Below, one piece after another: positions 54,813-62,638 of a stretch of 64,000 nucleotides of DNA (positions are counted from its first letter, which is position 1; every line of letters starts with the position of its first letter). The position numbers and the translations under genes were made by a program. The stretch is taken from contig CP054182.1 in NCBI GenBank assembly GCA_015709675.1, positions 1,715,448 through 1,779,447 on the forward strand. The letters run 5' to 3'. The notes below the pieces were generated by a model. The model searched no databases. It saw only the letters and a list, made by a program, of their open reading frames with translations, and had not been told where the DNA came from. Source of the stretch: Ignavibacteriales bacterium (lineage in GTDB: Bacteria; Bacteroidota; Ignavibacteria; Ignavibacteriales; Ignavibacteriaceae).

Positions 54813-55400
54813 TTACTTCTTCTGTACTAACTGTGCGTTAATTGCGATGTTAACGGTTTTATCTACCACAGATCCGCCAAGCTCAGTGAGAGCATTCCAT
54901 TTCAGACCGTAATCAAAGCGGTCAACCGCTCCTGAAACTTTGTAGCCTGCTTTGGTATTTCCGTAAGGATCTTTTACTGACCCGAGATAATTTACATCAA
55001 GAGTAACTTCTCTAGTTACATCTCTCATGGTCAGATTACCGGTAACCTTAAATTTCTTGTCGCCAGCTTTGGTAATCTTAGTGCTTTTGAAAGCGATTTT
55101 CGGGAATTTTTCAGCATTAAAGAAATCATCACTTTTCAGGTGATTATCTCTCATGGTATTGTCAGTGTTGATAGTATTTACATCAATTGAAAACTCAATT
55201 GTTGCGCCTTCCAGATCGCCGTCTTTCTTAGTAACTACTTTTCCTTCATAACCTGAGAAAAAGCCGTCAACTTCAGAAATCATCAGGTGGGTCACGGTAA
55301 ACTTAACATTTGAGTGAGATTTGTCGAATGACCATTCGGTCTGGGCATTCAGTGAAAAAGTGAAAAGAAGAGCAAAAAGTCCTGATAAGAACTGTTTCAT
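54813..55400 (-). CDS. YceI-family periplasmic protein
   Basis: 195 residues with signal peptide (ends near LNAQ). The YceI lipocalin-like barrel shows WSFDKSHSNVKFTVTHLMIS, GYEGKVVTKKDG, TDNTMRDNHLKSDDFFNAEKFP and GNLTMRDVTREVTLDV. YceI proteins bind polyisoprenoid lipids in the periplasm; physiological role not settled. The gene has its own terminator and a divergent upstream region with two palindromes that may be operators. Confidence 0.92.
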   Translation of the reverse strand: MKQFLSGLFALLFTFSLNAQTEWSFDKSHSNVKFTVTHLMISEVDGFFSGYEGKVVTKKDGDLEGATIEFSIDVNTINTDNTMRDNHLKSDDFFNAEKFPKIAFKSTKITKAGDKKFKVTGNLTMRDVTREVTLDVNYLGSVKDPYGNTKAGYKVSGAVDRFDYGLKWNALTELGGSVVDKTVNIAINAQLVQKK

Positions 55401-55451
55401 GGGAACCTCCTTGTGTTAATGATTATTAATAAAAAACTCTGATACAAATAT

Positions 55452-55463
55452 ATGTAGCTACAT
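55452..55463. promoter_or_regulatory. 12-bp perfect palindrome upstream of yceI
   Basis: ATGTAGCTACAT, about 52 bp upstream of the yceI ATG in the divergent spacer. A dimeric regulator such as a MarR-type protein could bind here. No regulator gene is adjacent. Confidence 0.4.
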
Positions 55464-55499
55464 TTAATATCACAACATATAATTAGGTCAAAAAAATGT

Positions 55500-55519
55500 C
55501 CCTAATTCTTAAATTAGGG
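55500..55519. promoter_or_regulatory. Inverted repeat upstream of the MqnA-like gene
   Basis: CCCTAATT (55500-55507) pairs with AATTAGGG (55512-55519) around CTTA, 17 bp before the ATG at 55537. It may be an operator or a leader hairpin. Confidence 0.4.
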
Positions 55520-55536
55520 TAACAAAAGAAAAATTT

Positions 55537-56298
55537 ATGCGCTTACTACTACCAGATAACATCTACTTCAGGGCTTTAGTTTCAGTTTTACCTCAGGAAA
55601 AAGGTATTACTGCCGGATTTCTGCCCTCTGCATCTATCATCTCAGCTATTACTTCCGGGGAAGCGGATGTGGCATTTCTTCCGTCCCTTTACCTGACAAA
55701 TGATGAGTCCCTGAGAATTTCATCAAAAATAGGTCTTTCTTTTGAGGGACTGGGGAGCACCTCATACCTGGTGCTGCATGAAGTACCTGAGGAGGGAAGA
55801 CCTGATATCAGCATTACCGGTGATCATTCAGCCCAGGAGGCACTCATGGCTAAAATGCTGATGAATGAGCTTTACACCATCGAGCCGAAGTTCCACATTA
55901 AAACTCCGGAAGATGCATTGCATGATAAAAATATCATTTTAGCAGGGGACCTGGCATTTATTTCTGGAAAGTACAGGGAAGCATTATCTTTCGCTGAAGA
56001 GGTGGTTGAGATGGGTGATCTTCCTTACCTGAATTTTGTTCTTTGCGCAAAAGACAGCGGAAAGGGGAAGCAGGCGGAGAAAATTATTCTTGAGGCGGTT
56101 GACAAATTTTACGATGCACTTGAAGGGGAAGAGCTTTTCGGACTGGATCCTGAAAGCAGACAATTCGTCAGGGAAAATATGCAGAATACCATCCTTGATA
56201 TTGATGAGGCGGATCTTGAAGGGCTGAATAATCTCCTCAGAATGTTATTCTATGAGGGACTGGCTGACGATATACGGGAACTGAAGTTTTTTGAGTGA
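55537..56298 (+). CDS. MqnA/MqnD-like periplasmic-binding-fold protein
   Basis: 253 residues, no signal peptide, so cytoplasmic. The pattern SIISAITSGEADVAFLPSLYL, then GDHSAQEALMAKMLMNE and later IILAGDLAF, resembles the MqnA/MqnD (futalosine pathway) type II binding-protein fold. The N-terminus MRLLLPDNIYFRAL lacks the usual VGxxxYLN motif of chorismate dehydratase, so the enzyme activity is doubtful. Alone on the plus strand between minus-strand genes. Other menaquinone genes are absent from the window. Confidence 0.5.
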   Translation: MRLLLPDNIYFRALVSVLPQEKGITAGFLPSASIISAITSGEADVAFLPSLYLTNDESLRISSKIGLSFEGLGSTSYLVLHEVPEEGRPDISITGDHSAQEALMAKMLMNELYTIEPKFHIKTPEDALHDKNIILAGDLAFISGKYREALSFAEEVVEMGDLPYLNFVLCAKDSGKGKQAEKIILEAVDKFYDALEGEELFGLDPESRQFVRENMQNTILDIDEADLEGLNNLLRMLFYEGLADDIRELKFFE

Positions 56299-56425
56299 TA
56301 GCACTCAGGTTCAACTCTTACTTGCTCTCAGAAATTGCAGGGAAAGTCCAAGATCTGTGGACTATTACGCAATAATAAAGTGTCGGATGATGACTAATGG
56401 TAATTTCTCAGGTTAATAAAAGCTC

Positions 56426-56457
56426 AAAAAAAAGGAGAGCATTTCTGCTCTCCTTTT
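56426..56457 (-). terminator. Rho-independent terminator of the add-hutU-dehydrogenase operon
   Basis: AAAAGGAGAGCA (56430-56441) pairs with TGCTCTCCTTTT (56446-56457); on the minus strand a run of T follows. It lies 20 bp beyond the dehydrogenase stop. Confidence 0.9.
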
Positions 56458-56476
56458 CATTTAGAGATGGGGAAAA

Positions 56477-57667
56477 TCAGATCGCAACATGCGAGACACT
56501 GAGTACGTTTGGATTTTCTTTAATTCGTTCGAGTGAGTCATGAGGCACGGCTGATTTCAGCTTCATGGTGCAGCAGGCAGCTATTCCTCCGTCAAAGATG
56601 ATGTTTTCAACTTCTTCAACATTGATTTCGGTTTCGCGGATTACTGCGAGGATTGCTGCAAGTACTCCCGGCCGGTCATAGTGTTTTACTACCAGCTGAT
56701 AACTTGCATCGGTAATCTTAGCGCGGTTGACCCAGTGAGCAATCATGCCGCTATGGACAAATTCTCTGATGATGCGCACGGTTTCAGCAGCAACGGCATT
56801 CTGTGCCTGTTCGGTTGATGCTCCGATATGATGGGTGACATAAACACCGGGGATATTCTGCAGTGGTGATGTAACCGGTCCATCTTTTGCTTCAGGTTCA
56901 CCTTTAAATACGTCAACTGCAACACGGATACCTTTTTCTTTGATAGCTTCAATCATTGCAGCTTCATCAATAATATCCTGACGGCTGGTGTTAATCAGTA
57001 AAGCGCCTTTTTTCATATAGCTGAACATCTCTTTGTTAAAGAGACCTTTTGTCTGTGGTGTTGCGGGAAGATGTATGCTTACCACATCGCAGATGGGGAG
57101 TATCTGATCCATTTCAGAAAAATCTTTAATGGCAACACCTTCAATGCGTGATATATCCTTGCCATAGACATTCATGCCGAAAGCAAGTGCACGTTTGGAA
57201 AGTTCTTTTCCGATAGCGCCGACACCGATAACGGCGAGATTTTTACCGTAAAGGCCTTCTGCTTTTGAGTATTCACCCTTATTCCACTTACCTGCTCTGA
57301 AGTCTATAACATTGTCAGGAATGCGGCGGTCGAGTGAGATGATAAGCCCCATTGCCAGTTCAGCAACAGCAATGGAATTCATACCCGGGCAGTTTGCAAC
57401 ATATACGCCTTTTTTGTTTGCAGCAGCTATGTTGATGTTATTAACACCGGCGCCTGCTCTGATAATCAGGTTAAGCTGCTTGCCGCTCTCAATGGTTTCA
57501 GCGCTGACAACCGTTGAGCGGACAACCAGGATGTCAATATCCCCGATAACGCCGGGAAGATCTTTTTCCCCCAGTTTCGGGCTGTAAACAACATCCAGGT
57601 CAAGTGATTTCATTTCTTCGATATATATGTCGGGGAACTTATCCGCGACGAGTACTTTAATAGCCAT
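56477..57667 (-). CDS. D-3-phosphoglycerate-dehydrogenase-like 2-hydroxyacid dehydrogenase with ACT domain
   Basis: 396 residues from ATG 57667 (AAGGA site upstream); the frame is open to 57718. NAD motif VIGVGAIGKELS; catalytic Arg in NTSRQDII, Glu in FKGEPEA and His in THHIGAST. The Gly-Gly after the Arg, present in most PGDHs (ARGG), is replaced by QD. A C-terminal ACT domain spans ~325-396 (YDRPGVLAAILAVI). Short PGDH type, in contrast to serA at 17493. Its place at the end of an add-hutU operon leaves its substrate open: 3-phosphoglycerate or another 2-hydroxyacid. Confidence 0.85.
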   Translation of the reverse strand: MAIKVLVADKFPDIYIEEMKSLDLDVVYSPKLGEKDLPGVIGDIDILVVRSTVVSAETIESGKQLNLIIRAGAGVNNINIAAANKKGVYVANCPGMNSIAVAELAMGLIISLDRRIPDNVIDFRAGKWNKGEYSKAEGLYGKNLAVIGVGAIGKELSKRALAFGMNVYGKDISRIEGVAIKDFSEMDQILPICDVVSIHLPATPQTKGLFNKEMFSYMKKGALLINTSRQDIIDEAAMIEAIKEKGIRVAVDVFKGEPEAKDGPVTSPLQNIPGVYVTHHIGASTEQAQNAVAAETVRIIREFVHSGMIAHWVNRAKITDASYQLVVKHYDRPGVLAAILAVIRETEINVEEVENIIFDGGIAACCTMKLKSAVPHDSLERIKENPNVLSVSHVAI

Positions 57668-57680
57668 GGTCGTATCCTTT

Positions 57681-59345
57681 TTATTTGTTAAGCATTGGAA
57701 CTTGTACGTTGTGCTCAATTGCTGTTTTTACTGCAATATCATAGCCGGCATCAACATGTCTTATGACTCCCATTCCGGGGTCGGAAGTCAGAACCCTTTG
57801 CAAACGTTTTGCGGCAGCTTCAGATCCGTCCGCAACGATGACCATACCCGCATGAATGGAATTGCCAATACCCACTCCTCCGCCATGATGCACCGATACC
57901 CAGCTTGCCCCGCCAACAGCGTTTATCATAGCATTAAGAATCGGCCAGTCCGCTATTGCATCACTGCCGTCTTTCATCGCTTCGGTTTCGCGGTAAGGGG
58001 AGGCCACGGACCCGCAGTCAAGATGATCGCGTCCGATAACAATCGGGGCTTTTACTTTTCCTTTTGCTACCAGATCATTGAACACCTGTCCGATAAGGGC
58101 ACGTTCACCGTAACCAAGCCAGCAGATGCGGGCGGGGAGCCCCTGGAAGTGAACTTTTTCCCGAGCCATTTTCAGCCAGTTGTGCAGATGAGTGTTTTCA
58201 GGGAGTGCCTTCATAACTGCTTCGTCTGTGATATATATATCCTCCGGATCTCCCGAGAGAGCTACCCAGCGGAAGGGACCTTTCCCTTCACAGAAAAGGG
58301 GACGTATGTATTCGGGAATAAAGCCGGGTATATCAAATGCATTCAGAACCCCCTCTTTTTTGGCTTCAGTGCGGATGTTATTTCCGTAGTCAAATGCTAT
58401 TGCCCCTGCCTTTTGGAAATCCAGCATCGCCTGGACATGCACGGCGATGGTTTTGCCCGCAAGTTCTATATATTTCTTCGGATCGGAAGACCGCATCACG
58501 GCTGCATCCTCAAGTGACATCCCCATTGGCACGTAACCGTTAAGAGTATCATGAGCGGAAGTCTGGTCGGTAATAATATCGGGCCTGAATCCGCGTTTGA
58601 GCAGTTCGGGCAGAAGTTCTCCCGCATTGCCGGTTAAGCCGACAGAGAGTGCTTCCCCTTTATTTTTTGCATCAGTTACCAGATGTACGGCCTGGTCAAC
58701 AGATTCCGCGATCACATCAAGGTATCCGGTGTCTATTCTCTTCTGCAGACGTGAACGGTCAACATCAATACCCAGGAATGCAGCACCGCACATAGTGGCA
58801 GCGAGCGGTTGAGCGCCACCCATGCCGCCGATTCCGGCCGTAAGGAGGATTTTTCCTTTAAGAGATCCGCCAAAATATCTTTTTGCGCATTCAGCAAAGG
58901 TTTCATACGTACCCTGAAGGATTCCCTGAGTGCCGATATATATCCAGCTTCCCGCGGTCATCTGGCCATACATGATAAGTCCGTTATCTTCCAGTTCCCT
59001 GAATTTTTCCCAGGAAGCCCAGGCTGGCACCAGCATGGAGTTGGAGATCAGCACACGCGGCGCATCCGGATGGCTTCTGAAGATACCAACCGGCTTACCG
59101 GACTGCACTAAAAGGGTTTCATCCTCTTCAAGAGACTGAAGGGATTTGATGATTGCGTAATAGCTTTCAGGATTCCTTGCGGCTTTTCCCTTGCCGCCAT
59201 AAACGATCAGATCAGAGGGACGTTCTGCAACATCCGGGTCAAGATTATTCATCAGCATTCTCATTGCTGCTTCCTGAATCCATCCTTTGCAGCTTAATGA
59301 GGTGCCTTTAGCAGCCCTTATTTCGGGCAGTGTTTTCATATTCAT
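57681..59345 (-). CDS. hutU: Urocanate hydratase
   Basis: 554 residues, usual length. Converts urocanate to imidazolone propionate in histidine degradation, with tightly bound NAD. Motifs: [29 protein letters not shown]-binding [14 protein letters not shown], active-site loop [11 protein letters not shown] and C-terminal [15 protein letters not shown]. Its ATG overlaps the upstream stop by one base (TAATG), implying coupling. hutH, hutI and hutG are not in the window. Confidence 0.97.
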   Translation of the reverse strand: MNMKTLPEIRAAKGTSLSCKGWIQEAAMRMLMNNLDPDVAERPSDLIVYGGKGKAARNPESYYAIIKSLQSLEEDETLLVQSGKPVGIFRSHPDAPRVLISNSMLVPAWASWEKFRELEDNGLIMYGQMTAGSWIYIGTQGILQGTYETFAECAKRYFGGSLKGKILLTAGIGGMGGAQPLAATMCGAAFLGIDVDRSRLQKRIDTGYLDVIAESVDQAVHLVTDAKNKGEALSVGLTGNAGELLPELLKRGFRPDIITDQTSAHDTLNGYVPMGMSLEDAAVMRSSDPKKYIELAGKTIAVHVQAMLDFQKAGAIAFDYGNNIRTEAKKEGVLNAFDIPGFIPEYIRPLFCEGKGPFRWVALSGDPEDIYITDEAVMKALPENTHLHNWLKMAREKVHFQGLPARICWLGYGERALIGQVFNDLVAKGKVKAPIVIGRDHLDCGSVASPYRETEAMKDGSDAIADWPILNAMINAVGGASWVSVHHGGGVGIGNSIHAGMVIVADGSEAAAKRLQRVLTSDPGMGVIRHVDAGYDIAVKTAIEHNVQVPMLNK

Positions 59346-59683
59346 TACTGATTCTTAAAATGAGTATCGTATATAAGTGAGTATTGTGTAATCATGGATT
59401 TATAAAGCCATTTCTTCCAGAACCATCCTTTAGTGCTCTGCTCTCTAAGAAACTTCAGGTTAAGCTCCATATTATAACGCAGACGGGTGAATTCATCCTT
59501 GGTCAGTTTCACGGTTTCTTCACCGGAATTCAGTTTGTCCAGAATAGAGTTAAAAGCTTTCTCCTCAGCGAACAGTTTCTGGTTTCCCGTAACCTGCTTA
59601 AGCAGCTGTTTAACGAAGGTAGTCAGAATTTTTCTTTCGTTCTTGGAAAAATCGAAATTATAATTTCTCAGATTAAATTTCAT
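59345..59683 (-). CDS. Hypothetical protein between add and hutU
   Basis: 112 residues, no family recognised. Predicted mostly helical, basic, no signal peptide or membrane segment; sequences such as [24 protein letters not shown] look amphipathic. The gene lies 7 bp after add and overlaps hutU by one base, so it belongs to the operon. It is real by spacing and codon use, but its role is unknown. Confidence 0.75.
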   Translation of the reverse strand: MKFNLRNYNFDFSKNERKILTTFVKQLLKQVTGNQKLFAEEKAFNSILDKLNSGEETVKLTKDEFTRLRYNMELNLKFLREQSTKGWFWKKWLYKSMITQYSLIYDTHFKNQ

Positions 59684-59690
59684 AGATCCT

Positions 59691-60776
59691 TTAAAATGTT
59701 AATGAAGTGAGTTTTTCCCGCATCTTCTGATATCCGGGTTTAATGATATTATATATATAATAAAGCCGCTCTTCATGATGGCAAAAAGCGGATTTCATAG
59801 CATTGATGGTAAGTTTTTCGATATCGTCCAGATTAATGCCGAAGGTTTCAACCGCGGTCAGGAATTCCTTTGTCATGGTCGTGTTGCCCATCAGACGGTC
59901 ATCGGTATTGATGGTCAGGCGGAATTTTGATTTATAAAGCACGCCAAACGGATGGTTTTCAATTTTATCAACAGCACCGGTAAAGACATTTGAGAGTAGA
60001 CATACTTCAATCGGAATCCGTTTGTCCAGAACATACTGTGCCAGATCACCCATTCCTGTAACTTTACCTTCTGCATCAAAACTGAAATCCTCAATCAGAC
60101 GGGTTCCGTGCCCTATGCGGTGAGCACCGCACCACTGAATAGCCTGCCAGATGGACTCCTTGCCAAATGCCTCGCCTGCGTGGATGGTAATATTAAAATT
60201 CTGCCGCTGAATAAACTGGAATGCTTCAATATGTTTCTTTGGGGGGTATCCGCCTTCTTCACCGGCAAGGTCAAATCCCACGACTCCCTGGTCCCGGTAG
60301 TTCACAGCCAGTTCGGCGATTTCGAGGGAATCTTTCATATTTCTCATGCCGCAAAGAATCAGGCCGTAACCAACACCAAAATCCCGTTTTCCCTTTTCCA
60401 GCCCCTCAAGCACTGCTTTTACCACATCGTCATGGTAGAGCCCTTTTTCGGTATGGAGAACCGGTGCAAAGCGGGTCTCAACATAGCAGACATTTTCCTG
60501 AGCCATATCTTCCATCATCTCATAAGCCACCCGCGTGAGTCCCTCCCTGGTCTGCATCACGCCGCAGGTATGTTCAAATCCTTGCAGAAACTCAACCAAA
60601 TTCCCCTTATTTGCTCCGCGGTGGAACCACTCAGCCAGTTCACCCGGGTCGCTGGTTGGCAGCTTTTTATATTTGAGGTCGCGGGCTAAATCAATAACTG
60701 TCTGAGGTCTGAGCCCCCCGTCAAGGTGGTCGTGGAGAAGCACTTTTGGCACTTCCCTGATAATTTCGGTCTTCAA
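59691..60776 (-). CDS. add: Adenosine deaminase
   Basis: 361 residues. Metal- and substrate-binding motifs are present: HDHLDGG (N-terminal His pair), HAGEAFG (His/Glu), HRIGHG and NTDDRLMG (Asp-Asp). Deaminates adenosine to inosine. The HDHLDG start is typical of the group 1 enzymes of actinobacterial/Bacteroidota type. First gene of the minus-strand operon; its upstream 206-bp spacer has no clear promoter by eye. Confidence 0.93.
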   Translation of the reverse strand: MKTEIIREVPKVLLHDHLDGGLRPQTVIDLARDLKYKKLPTSDPGELAEWFHRGANKGNLVEFLQGFEHTCGVMQTREGLTRVAYEMMEDMAQENVCYVETRFAPVLHTEKGLYHDDVVKAVLEGLEKGKRDFGVGYGLILCGMRNMKDSLEIAELAVNYRDQGVVGFDLAGEEGGYPPKKHIEAFQFIQRQNFNITIHAGEAFGKESIWQAIQWCGAHRIGHGTRLIEDFSFDAEGKVTGMGDLAQYVLDKRIPIEVCLLSNVFTGAVDKIENHPFGVLYKSKFRLTINTDDRLMGNTTMTKEFLTAVETFGINLDDIEKLTINAMKSAFCHHEERLYYIYNIIKPGYQKMREKLTSLTF

Positions 60777-60982
60777 GAAAAAATCCTTTTTTTCATAGTA
60801 AATTTACCGCTGAAAGGATGAATTACAATCAGAATTGCCGGGTAATTGCGAAAAGAAAAGAGTCAGACGGGGAAGTGTTTTCCGGAATTATTTAAGAATA
60901 GAACAGAGTCCCAAATAGCACGTAAATTATTCCTATATTTAGGGTAGAAATAAAATCATGTTCAATCTGTAAAGGAATCTTA

Positions 60983-62149
60983 ATGCAAAAATACCGTTAT
61001 ATTCTCCTGGGTCTGCTGGCCGCAGGAATGCTTGTAACAGGCTTTCAGTGTTCGTCCGCTGATATTACCAGCGCAAAACTCTACATCCAGCAGAAAAACA
61101 CTGAAAAAGCAATTGAATCATTAAACAGGGAAATCTCCAAAAATCCAAAAAGTGATGAGGGGTATTTCCTTCTTGGTGTTCTTTATGCTGAAAAAGAAGA
61201 ATTTGACAAAATGCTGGAAAATTTTACCAAATCTCTTGATATCAGCAAAAAATTTGAGAAAGATATCAAATCCCAGAAACTTGCTACCTGGGGAAGTCTT
61301 TTTAACAAAGGGGTGGCATTTTACCAGAAAGCAGGTAAAACCGAGGATACTGATTCAGGCATGACCTACTATCAGAAATCGGCAGACTCATTTGAAATGG
61401 CTACCCGCATTCAGCCTGATTCTCCCAATACCTATAAATATCTTGCTTATGTATATCTGAGCATGGGCAGATATGATGAGGCAATCTCACCGCTGAATAC
61501 ACTGATCAAACTTGACGACTCTCCGGAAGGCTACCGCTTTATTGGTGAGATCTATTATGATCAGGGTCAGAAGATGAAGGATAAATTTGAAACTTCCAAG
61601 GATCCGGCAGACCAGGCTGAATCACAGAAGAAATTTGAGCAGGCTGTTGAAATTCTGGAAAAAGGAAAAGCCAAATATCCGAATGATCCTGAAATTCTTC
61701 TTTACCTCTCTAATTCATATATAGCCGCAGGAAAAACTGACATTGCGCTCAGCGCATTCAAAGAGGGTGTGGAAAAAGAACCTTCCAACAAACTCTACCG
61801 TTACAACTACGGTGTTCTGCTGCTTGGCGTGGATGATTTTGAAGGTGCTGCTGCACAGTTCCAGAAGGCGCTGGAAATTGATCCTGAGTATATAAATGCT
61901 GATTATAACCTTGCTATTACCTACGTAAAGTGGGGTACCAAACTGGCAAAAGACGCTGAAACCGCAGGAAAGGAAGATCCTGAAGTAAAGGTTAAATACA
62001 GCCTTTCACTTCCTTATTTTGAGAAATATCTTGCCGTTAAACCGGATGATGCCTCAGCGTGGGAACTGCTTGGAAAAGTATATTCAGTGCTTGGAAGACT
62101 TGAAGATGCAACCAAAGCATTTGAAAAAGCAGACGCTAACAGAAAGTAA
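60983..62149 (+). CDS. TPR-repeat lipoprotein
   Basis: 388 residues. Signal peptide with lipobox-like VTGFQC (Cys near residue 24). About six tetratricopeptide repeats follow, e.g. SDEGYFLLGVLYAEKEEFDK, NTYKYLAYVYLSMGRYDEA, PEILLYLSNSYIAAGKTDIA, NADYNLAITYVKWG and ASAWELLGKVYSVLGRLEDA. A scaffold for protein complexes at the envelope is the likely role. An AAAGGA site precedes the ATG. A DUF3467 gene follows 13 bp later. Confidence 0.88.
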   Translation: MQKYRYILLGLLAAGMLVTGFQCSSADITSAKLYIQQKNTEKAIESLNREISKNPKSDEGYFLLGVLYAEKEEFDKMLENFTKSLDISKKFEKDIKSQKLATWGSLFNKGVAFYQKAGKTEDTDSGMTYYQKSADSFEMATRIQPDSPNTYKYLAYVYLSMGRYDEAISPLNTLIKLDDSPEGYRFIGEIYYDQGQKMKDKFETSKDPADQAESQKKFEQAVEILEKGKAKYPNDPEILLYLSNSYIAAGKTDIALSAFKEGVEKEPSNKLYRYNYGVLLLGVDDFEGAAAQFQKALEIDPEYINADYNLAITYVKWGTKLAKDAETAGKEDPEVKVKYSLSLPYFEKYLAVKPDDASAWELLGKVYSVLGRLEDATKAFEKADANRK

Positions 62150-62161
62150 AGAAAGTAATTC

Positions 62162-62488
62162 ATGAGCCAGAATAATGTTCCGCCTCCTCAGCAGATTAAC
62201 ATCCAGCTTGATGAAAAAGAAGCTGAAGGCATTTATTCGAATTTTGCGATTATCACCCATTCACCTGCTGAATTCGTAATAGATTTCACCAGGATTGTAC
62301 CGGGTGTTCCCAAGGCAAAAGTATTTTCAAGGATTATTACCACACCGCAGCATGCCAAAATGTTCATGCGCGCGCTTAAGGATAATCTTGAAAAATATGA
62401 AAGCCGTTTCGGCGAAATAAAAGTCGACGGTCCTCAGGAGCAGGGTTTTGGTTTTATGCCCTATCCCGAAAAAGGAAAAATTAATTAA
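62162..62488 (+). CDS. DUF3467 domain protein
   Basis: 108 residues, soluble. The core INIQLDEKEAEGIYSNFAIITHSPAEFVIDF then VFSRIITTPQHAKMFMRALKDNLEKYE matches DUF3467, a small beta-alpha domain found across Bacteroidota. Function not known. Coupled in position to the TPR lipoprotein upstream. Confidence 0.9.
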   Translation: MSQNNVPPPQQINIQLDEKEAEGIYSNFAIITHSPAEFVIDFTRIVPGVPKAKVFSRIITTPQHAKMFMRALKDNLEKYESRFGEIKVDGPQEQGFGFMPYPEKGKIN

Positions 62489-62499
62489 AGTAATAATGG

Positions 62500-62539
62500 C
62501 AAGGGCATGATGCAGCTCACAAATCTGCATCTGCCCTTG
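62500..62539 (+). terminator. Possible terminator after the DUF3467 gene
   Basis: CAAGGGCA (62500-62507) pairs with TGCCCTTG (62532-62539), extended inside by GATGCAG/CTGCATC with a one-base bulge. The following T-tract is weak (TTATATA). Confidence 0.5.
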
Positions 62540-62638
62540 TTATATATCACTTACCGTAAATGAGCTGATGTATCACACACTGTCAGAATTACAAGAGAAC
62601 TACATTACCATCCAAAGTGAAAAATTTCCGGAGGAAAG

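Noticed and set aside
57627-58517. 296-residue plus-strand ORF opposite hutU
   Set aside because: hutU on the minus strand is unambiguous with all motifs; the plus frame has no domain, no ribosome site and a Cys/His-rich shadow composition.
60108-60689. 193-residue plus-strand ORF opposite add
   Set aside because: Shadow of adenosine deaminase; no signature or ribosome site.
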